From contig NC_134458.1 of assembly GCF_047948215.1 (NCBI RefSeq), positions 144,909,036-144,973,035 of the forward strand: a stretch of 64,000 bases of DNA. The letters are read 5' to 3'. The translations under genes and the position numbers were made by a program. This document shows, one piece after another, positions 57,326 through 64,000 of the stretch (position 1 is the first letter of the stretch; every line of letters begins with the position of its first letter). Source of the stretch: Lycorma delicatula. Taxonomy: Eukaryota; Arthropoda; Insecta; Hemiptera; Fulgoridae. Under the pieces are notes generated by a model that saw only the letters and a program-made list of their open reading frames with translations, did no database searches and was not told the DNA's origin.

Positions 57326-58484
57326 TTCTTTTTTTTAATTGTAAATTTTTTTTTTACTTTTAACACAATGATAATTTTCTGGTGACCCAAACGCCATACT
57401 TGGCGTTTATAGACCTAGAAAAGGCATTCGACAACGTAGACTGGAATAAAATGTTCAGCATTTTTAAAAAATTAGGGTTCAAATACAGAGATAGAAGAAC
57501 AATTGCTAACATGTACAGGAACCAAACAGCAACAGTAATAATTGAACATAAGAAAGAAGCCGTAGTAAGAAACTGAGTCCGACAAGGATGTTCCCTATCC
57601 CCGTTACTTTTTAATCTTTACATGGAACTAGCAGTTAATGATGTTAAAGAACAATTTAGATTCGGAGTAACAGTACAAGGTGAAAAGTTAAGGATGCTAC
57701 GATTTGCTGATGATATAGTAATTCTAGCCGAGAGTAAAAAGGATTTAGAAGAAACAATGAACGGCATAGATGAAGTCCTACGCAAGAACTATCGCATGAA
57801 AATAAACAAATACAAAACAAAAGTAATGAAATGTATTAGAAATAACAAAGATGGACCAATGAATGTGAAAATAGGAGGAGAAAAGTCTATTGAGGTAGAA
57901 GAATTTTGTTATTTGGGAAGTAGAATTACTAAAGATGGACGAAGCAGGAGCGATATAAAATGCCGAATAGCACTAGCGAAACGAGCCTTCAGTTAGAAAT
58001 ATAATTTGTTAACATCAAAAATTAATTTAAATGTCAGGAAAAAATTTTTGAAAGTATATGTTTGGAGTGTCGCTTTATATGGAAGTGAAGCTTGGACAAT
58101 CGGAGTATCTGAGAAGAAAAGATTAGAAGCTTTTGAAATGCGGTGCTATAGGAGAATGTTAAAAATCAGATGGGTGGATAAAGTGACAAATGAAGAGGTA
58201 TTGCGGCAAATAGATCAAGAAAGAAGCATTTGGAAAAATATAGTTAAAAGAAGAGACAGACTTATAGGCCACATACTAAGGCATCCTGGAATAGTCGCTT
58301 TAATATTGGAAGGACAGGTAGAAGGAAAAAATTGTGTAGGCAGGCCACGTTTGGAATATGTAAAACAAATTGTTAGGGATGTAGGATGTAGGGGGTATAC
58401 TGAAATGAAACGGCTAGCACTAGATAGGGAATCTTGGAGAGCTGCATCAAACCAGTCAAATGACTGAAGTCAAAAAAAAAAAAG
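57326..58484 (+). mobile_element. RTE copy 4, same 5' rearrangement as copy 2
   Basis: The 5' block is a T-run (about 57349-57356), ACTTTTAACACAATGA, and TAATTTTCTGGTGACCC at 57372-57388. It joins AAACGCCATACTTGGCGTTT, an 8-bp palindrome around TACT, and then the RT coding region. The 3' end is GACTGAAGTC plus a poly-A of 12. The T-run on one side and A-run on the other make A-tails that point outward at both ends. The block 57340-57400 matches copy 2 almost base for base; outer flanks do not. Confidence 0.88.
57382..58467 (+). pseudogene. RTE reverse transcriptase remnant with two in-frame stops
   Basis: One frame of 361 codons from VTQTPYLAFIDLEKAFDNV to the C-terminus, without a frameshift. 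It contains SLSPLLFNLYMELA, FADD and YGSEAWTIGVSEKKR. TGA at 57574-57576 (residue 65) is at the same codon as the second stop of copy 1. TAG at 57994-57996 (residue 205) is the same as the stop of copy 2. One Glu codon is missing in VIIEHKKE. The endonuclease is absent. Confidence 0.9.
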
Positions 58485-60441
<1,957 letters not shown>

Positions 60442-60690
60442 ACTAGCGGGCCCTTCTAGCCAGAACCTGGACCCTCGGGGCTCAGGTCACCCCAGGTGAA
60501 TCCCAGAACCAACTCCAGGCTCCTTGGGGCCTACCGGGGCCAAGAGACCTACTCCATGGCTGCAGAGCTCGCTTCTCTCGCCATTTCCAGTTTGCCAAGG
60601 GGACCGACGCCCTGGACATCCGCAGTGTTTGCATAGGTCCCATTTCCGTCTACCCAGAGGGCTCCACCCCCTGGAACTCATCATTATACG
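60442..60690. repeat. GC-rich islet of unknown nature
   Basis: About 250 bp of high GC with sharp edges on both sides (starts TAGCGGGCCCTTCTAGCC, ends CCCCCTGGAACTCATC). Both strands have an open frame of about 65 codons, as expected for GC-rich DNA, and neither shows a domain. No tRNA-like boxes. The left edge abuts a TA run, as with repeats A, B and E. Confidence 0.5.
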
Positions 60691-61121
60691 TTATCCTCAT
60701 GATTGTGAGAATAATACTCATAAATAATAATTATAGTATTCAGGATTTATACAAACCTAAAAAGGAAATTTAATTATAAAAGACAGAATAATAGTAACTA
60801 TGGTAACTATCGTACATACACCGTTGACGACGAAAAATTCATAACTTATTTCTTTGCTATGGTGGCAGAAAAACAGTAATGAAGTAAAAGGATTAATTTT
60901 TTCTTAATAAAAAAGGATTTTTCTTAATGAATATCTTTTATTCACAACTTCACCCTCCTTGTGGACAAAGGAATAATAAATATTTTTAAAATCTTCACCT
61001 TCACGGGAGCTAAGGCCTTGGTCGTTGGTATAAACCTCCCCTGATATAAAACGAATGTATTCTGCAAATTTGAACGTAATCGGTTGGTTGGTTCTCGCGT
61101 GATGTGATAATAAACAGACAA

Positions 61122-61186
<65 letters not shown>
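60691..61186. repeat. Unassigned sequence ending in CT/TA microsatellite
   Basis: About 60800-60990 has phrases loosely like repeat E (CTATGGTGGCAG, CTCCTTGTGGACAAAGG). About 61060-61110 has GTAATCGGTTGGTTGG, of repeat-tail type. A compound CT/TA microsatellite fills about 61121-61184. Confidence 0.4.
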
Positions 61187-61823
61187 CCGATTACCGTGAT
61201 CTATGAGATCGAGAGTGTACACGATGCATGCAAAATTAAGCCTTCAACTTACTAACAAATACCCCGTTTGAATTTTGAAAATTTGACGATTGTTTGCAGA
61301 GATATAAGTGAACCCCATTGCACCTCCCAAAACAGCACCCCAGGGGCATCCCGTTTGTTACCAGTTGATGGTGATTGGTCTAGCCTCCCACGAGTTGCTC
61401 GCACACTTACAGCTCTAACCTCACACGCAGTCCCCAAGGGAAGCCCATTATAGTTAAACAGAGATTTTTAAATCTATTTTATATGCCGGCCTTCGTGGCA
61501 CGAGTGGTAGCGTCTCGTCCCTTCATCCGGAGGTCCCTGGTTCGAATCCCGGTCAGGCATTTTCACACACGCTACAAATCATTCATCTCATCCTCTGAAG
61601 CACAATACCTAACGGTGGTCTCGAAGGTTAATTAAAAAAAAATTTAACATTATTTTATTTAACGTAAATTTAACTCTATTTTTTTTTTTTTTTTTGTAAT
61701 ATTATTCATTCGATTGATTCGAATCATTCAGTTCAAACGCAACGCACACGGTGATACAGACACAGTTTACAGTTCATTAAATTTTGTGAAATTGGACAAA
61801 TCTCCAGTACTATAAATATATAC

Positions 61824-61830
<7 letters not shown>
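61187..61830 (+). repeat. Unclassified repeat B, copy 2, interrupted by a SINE
   Basis: Matches 21411-21905 on both sides of the SINE at 61485-61641: GATGCATGCAAAATTAAGCC, AATACCCCGTTTGAATTTTG, GGCATCCCGTTTGTTACCAG, GGGAAGCCCATTATA before it and TTATTTAACGTAAATTTAAC, ATTCATTCGATTGATTCGAA after it. It starts at the end of a TA microsatellite and ends in another (61817-61848). Confidence 0.8.
61485..61641 (+). mobile_element. tRNA-derived SINE, family 2, inserted in repeat B
   Basis: Head GCCGGCCTTCGTGGCACGAG, A-box-like GGCACGAGTGGTAGC, B-box GGTTCGAATCC (intact), then CAGGCATTTTCACACACGCT, ATTCATCTCATCCTCTGAAG, CCTAACGGTGGTCTCGAAGG and an A-rich tail. The tRNA-like T-arm is intact, so this copy has the best-kept polymerase III promoter of the family here. 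Confidence 0.9.
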
Positions 61831-61854
<24 letters not shown>

Positions 61855-62731
61855 TATTTTTTTCTTTTCCGAGATGAATATATCTAAAAAATGTCTCTGT
61901 TATCCCCAAAAAACAAGGATTAAAATTTGGTTGCGATTAATGGAGTAGTTCTTTTGTTTAAAACGAACAAACAGAAACCCTTATCCTCTTTATATAATAG
62001 TATATAATACAGATGATATAGATATATTTACAGATTGTATCACAAAGTTTTCCCGGCACTTTCATGCCCTCTTTTACTCGTAAAAGTAATGGAAAAAAAT
62101 ACATAAACATATTTCCTAAAATGCTTCATGCTTCGTTTTTGAGTTACGGCTAGTAAAAACTTTTGCTCGGATTTCTGCTACCCCGGTGAAATGAGGTCGT
62201 ACTGAAATTTTTAGGACGTTAACTAAGTGAAAACTTAGTGATTTTTTATAGTACTTAACCTGACAAACTGAATAAAATAAATCCCAGAAACATACCTGCA
62301 GTAGCTTTCGAAAAATCAGTATTGAAAACCATAAATTGGGGTAAAAATCCACTAATTTTTAAGTTTGACGTACAATAACTTTGTTAAATTGTTAATAAAC
62401 ACATAATCCTTGTAAATAAAACTTGTAGGAAATTGATTTTGAACAAAATAAACTAAGATAAGTTGATTAAAAAAAAGAAATATTAGAAAAATTGGAATCT
62501 TATTTCTAACAGTACATTACTACATTTGTCCGAAAAGTACTTATTTATTGTCAACAAAATTCAAATTCTTTATTGGTGAACTGAAAAACTTGTAAAAACA
62601 AAATTTACTGTTAAATATTGCTGTTAAATATTTTTAAAAAAATGGAAATTACACTACTATTGTAAAATTAAAATAAATAAAAATAACTTAGATAATACTT
62701 CTAATAATAAAGTTACTATTCTAAAGTTCGC

Positions 62732-62775
<44 letters not shown>

Positions 62776-63311
62776 CTCATATAAGGTCTGATAACAATCC
62801 TTAAAATATATATTACGTTTGCTTTAGTATATATAAATACATATATATATATATATATATATACTAAAGCTATACATACTATACATAAACAACTCGTGCA
62901 TTTTTCCCGGCATTAATGTCATTAGTAAGTATTGGAGACCTTATAATTATTTAAAATGATTAAGTAAAGTTACAACCACGTAACAGTGAACCGTTACGTA
63001 ACTTTTGATTCGGACAGTGGGGTTCAAACGCAAATGAAAAAGAACGTACGATGAAGTTCAGGCAAATGTGCATAGATACAGTAACTGAGAGCATCATTTG
63101 TCGGCCATCTGGCCGAATTCATGTTCCGCCGACTCAATCTGAACTATAAATCGTGAATCCATGCTCAGTTAAAAGGGAAAGGACAGTTTAACAACGGTTC
63201 TGAGCATCAGCGACAGCCAAACATACAACCTCCGATAAACAATTCTAAATCTTCTGAAGTCAACTTTCAAGGTTAGTTATATCGGTTTTTATGAATTTTA
63301 CTCGGTCTTCA
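61831..63311. other. AT-rich DNA with TA microsatellites; higher-GC end
   Basis: TA runs at about 62735-62772 and 62842-62862. An inverted repeat GCTTTAGTATATATA / TATATATACTAAAGC spans 62821-62870. About 62110-62350 resembles family-C-type repeat text. About 63000-63260 is less AT-rich, without a long open frame or a domain I recognise. Confidence 0.45.
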
Positions 63312-63354
63312 TTAACCTTCAACTAGTGAGGTGACATCAAAATGACGGCGCGCG

Positions 63355-63390
63355 TAGGTGATTACCTACGATCATGTAGGTAATCACCTA
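63355..63390. repeat. 15-bp perfect hairpin in the presumed piggyBac end
   Basis: TAGGTGATTACCTAC and GTAGGTAATCACCTA pair perfectly around a 6-nt loop. Each arm also contains its own small palindrome (GTAGGT...ACCTAC). GTGATTACC occurs once more near 63411. It may be a transposase-binding structure. Confidence 0.85.
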
Positions 63391-63690
63391 GCCCCAGTTG
63401 GATGGAGCTACGTGATTACCCCCATCCTTGATCACTATGAAACGTGCTTTGCAGTAGCTGGTTCTTTTTTCAGTTATAGTTAGATTGCCGAGCACTGAGA
63501 ATTTTTATAGTGTCTGATTTTTCTCAATGAGTATCCGACGTCAAACTGACGTGTGATCAATATTTATGTAAGTACAATCTCCTTTCGTAAAATGATCAAA
63601 TAATGCGAATTTTGGATTAAATATTAATTTCTTTGCATCTAGTTGTTTAAATTTTATTAGCAAATCGTATTAATCTTTTCCAGTGTAAAA

Positions 63691-64000
63691 ATGATGGTAA
63701 ATGATCAGAATTTCAAAGAGCCAATTCTTCTTGAACTGGATGGCTGGGAAGCAAGGATTCGGATGTTGATGAACCAATTACAGGGCAAAATAGGGAACAA
63801 GGTGCAAATGGTAATCAAGAATGGACTAGAGATGGAAATCGAGAGGTGGTTGCTGTAGGAAATGAAGAACAGGCTGTTGATCGGAATGACTGTATTGTCG
63901 GCGAACATGACAGATTCTGAGGTCGAAGTTTCAGGAGGTGGTGAAAATGCAGGAATTGATAAACATGGGGAAGTAGATGAAAATGTTTATCTGAGTAAAC
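63691..64000 (+). pseudogene. N-terminal part of a possible piggyBac transposase (partial)
   Basis: An ATG at 63691 opens a frame that stops at 63856-63858. Better-looking acidic sequence lies in the other frames: KDSDVDEPITGQNREQG, then DSEVEVSGGGENAGIDKHG and EVDENVYLSK at the window end. Acidic, low-complexity N-termini followed by a Y.SK(D/N)G.-type segment are common in piggyBac transposases, and that comparison is the basis of the call. At least two frame changes are needed, so this copy is probably inactive unless an intron intervenes. A CAG preceded by pyrimidines at 63676-63683 could be a splice acceptor. Confidence 0.4.

Larger units (their letters stand above)
63316..64000 (+). mobile_element. 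Probable 5' end of a piggyBac-type element (runs off the window)
   Basis: TTAA at 63312-63315, the piggyBac target site, is followed by CCTTCAACTAGTGAGG, a CC-starting end as in piggyBac inverted repeats. A 15-bp perfect hairpin lies at 63355-63390. GACATCAAAATGACG (63333-63347) recurs as GACGTCAAACTGACG (63537-63551), like the subterminal repeats of these elements. A coding-like acidic N-terminus follows. The 3' end and catalytic domain are beyond the window, so the call is provisional. Confidence 0.6.

Noticed and set aside
63000..63260. Higher-GC segment upstream of the piggyBac end considered as an exon
   Set aside because: Stops occur in all frames within about 45 codons and no domain is recognisable.

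Overview
The window is AT-rich (by eye about 70% A+T) nuclear DNA of an arthropod, most likely an insect. I lean to Hemiptera because the tRNA-headed SINEs and the RTE lineage look like ones I associate with that order; this is an impression, not a search result. I found no intact host gene, rRNA, functional tRNA, CRISPR array or prokaryote-style operon. What can be read is almost entirely transposable elements of different ages set in AT-rich sequence and microsatellites.

Layout. 1-9.1 kb: a tRNA-derived SINE, a decayed DDE transposase, two copies of a second SINE family, and a nearly full-length RTE-type LINE (5990-9064, minus strand) with a 12-bp target-site duplication (TSD) and only two in-frame stops. 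9.3-9.8 kb: an unrecognised coding-like pair of reading frames. 10.8-12.1 kb and 27.2-28.1 kb: two internally deleted hAT elements, the second with an exact 8-bp TSD. 15-27 kb: several unclassified repeat families, tied to TA microsatellites. 29.5-35.9 kb: SINE pieces, a Jockey-type reverse transcriptase fragment with a SINE in its 3' side, and a second, 5'-rearranged RTE copy. 36.6-40 kb: a decayed LINE with endonuclease, reverse transcriptase and a terminal CCHC motif. 40.3-44.4 kb: minus-strand parts of another LINE (RNase H, and a gag-like ORF1 with three CCHC knuckles) separated by AT-rich DNA. 46-47 kb, 49.5-50.8 kb and 54.3-54.7 kb: mariner-like (DUF4817/DDE) transposons; the middle one keeps TA duplications and inverted repeats. 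52.5-53.8 kb and 57.3-58.5 kb: two more RTE copies. 60-63 kb: long CT/TA microsatellites, a GC-rich islet and a repeat carrying a SINE. 63.3-64 kb: the 5' end of a probable piggyBac element running off the window.

The elements work together only in the parasitic sense: RTE-like and other LINEs could supply the enzymes that spread the SINEs and the defective RTE copies. The most unusual structure is a rearranged RTE lineage. The copies at 34.7 and 57.3 kb share the same chimeric 5' junction, a short piece of the element's own 5' region in inverted orientation, a poly-T block, and the same internal stop codon. That suggests a defective composite which was copied more than once.
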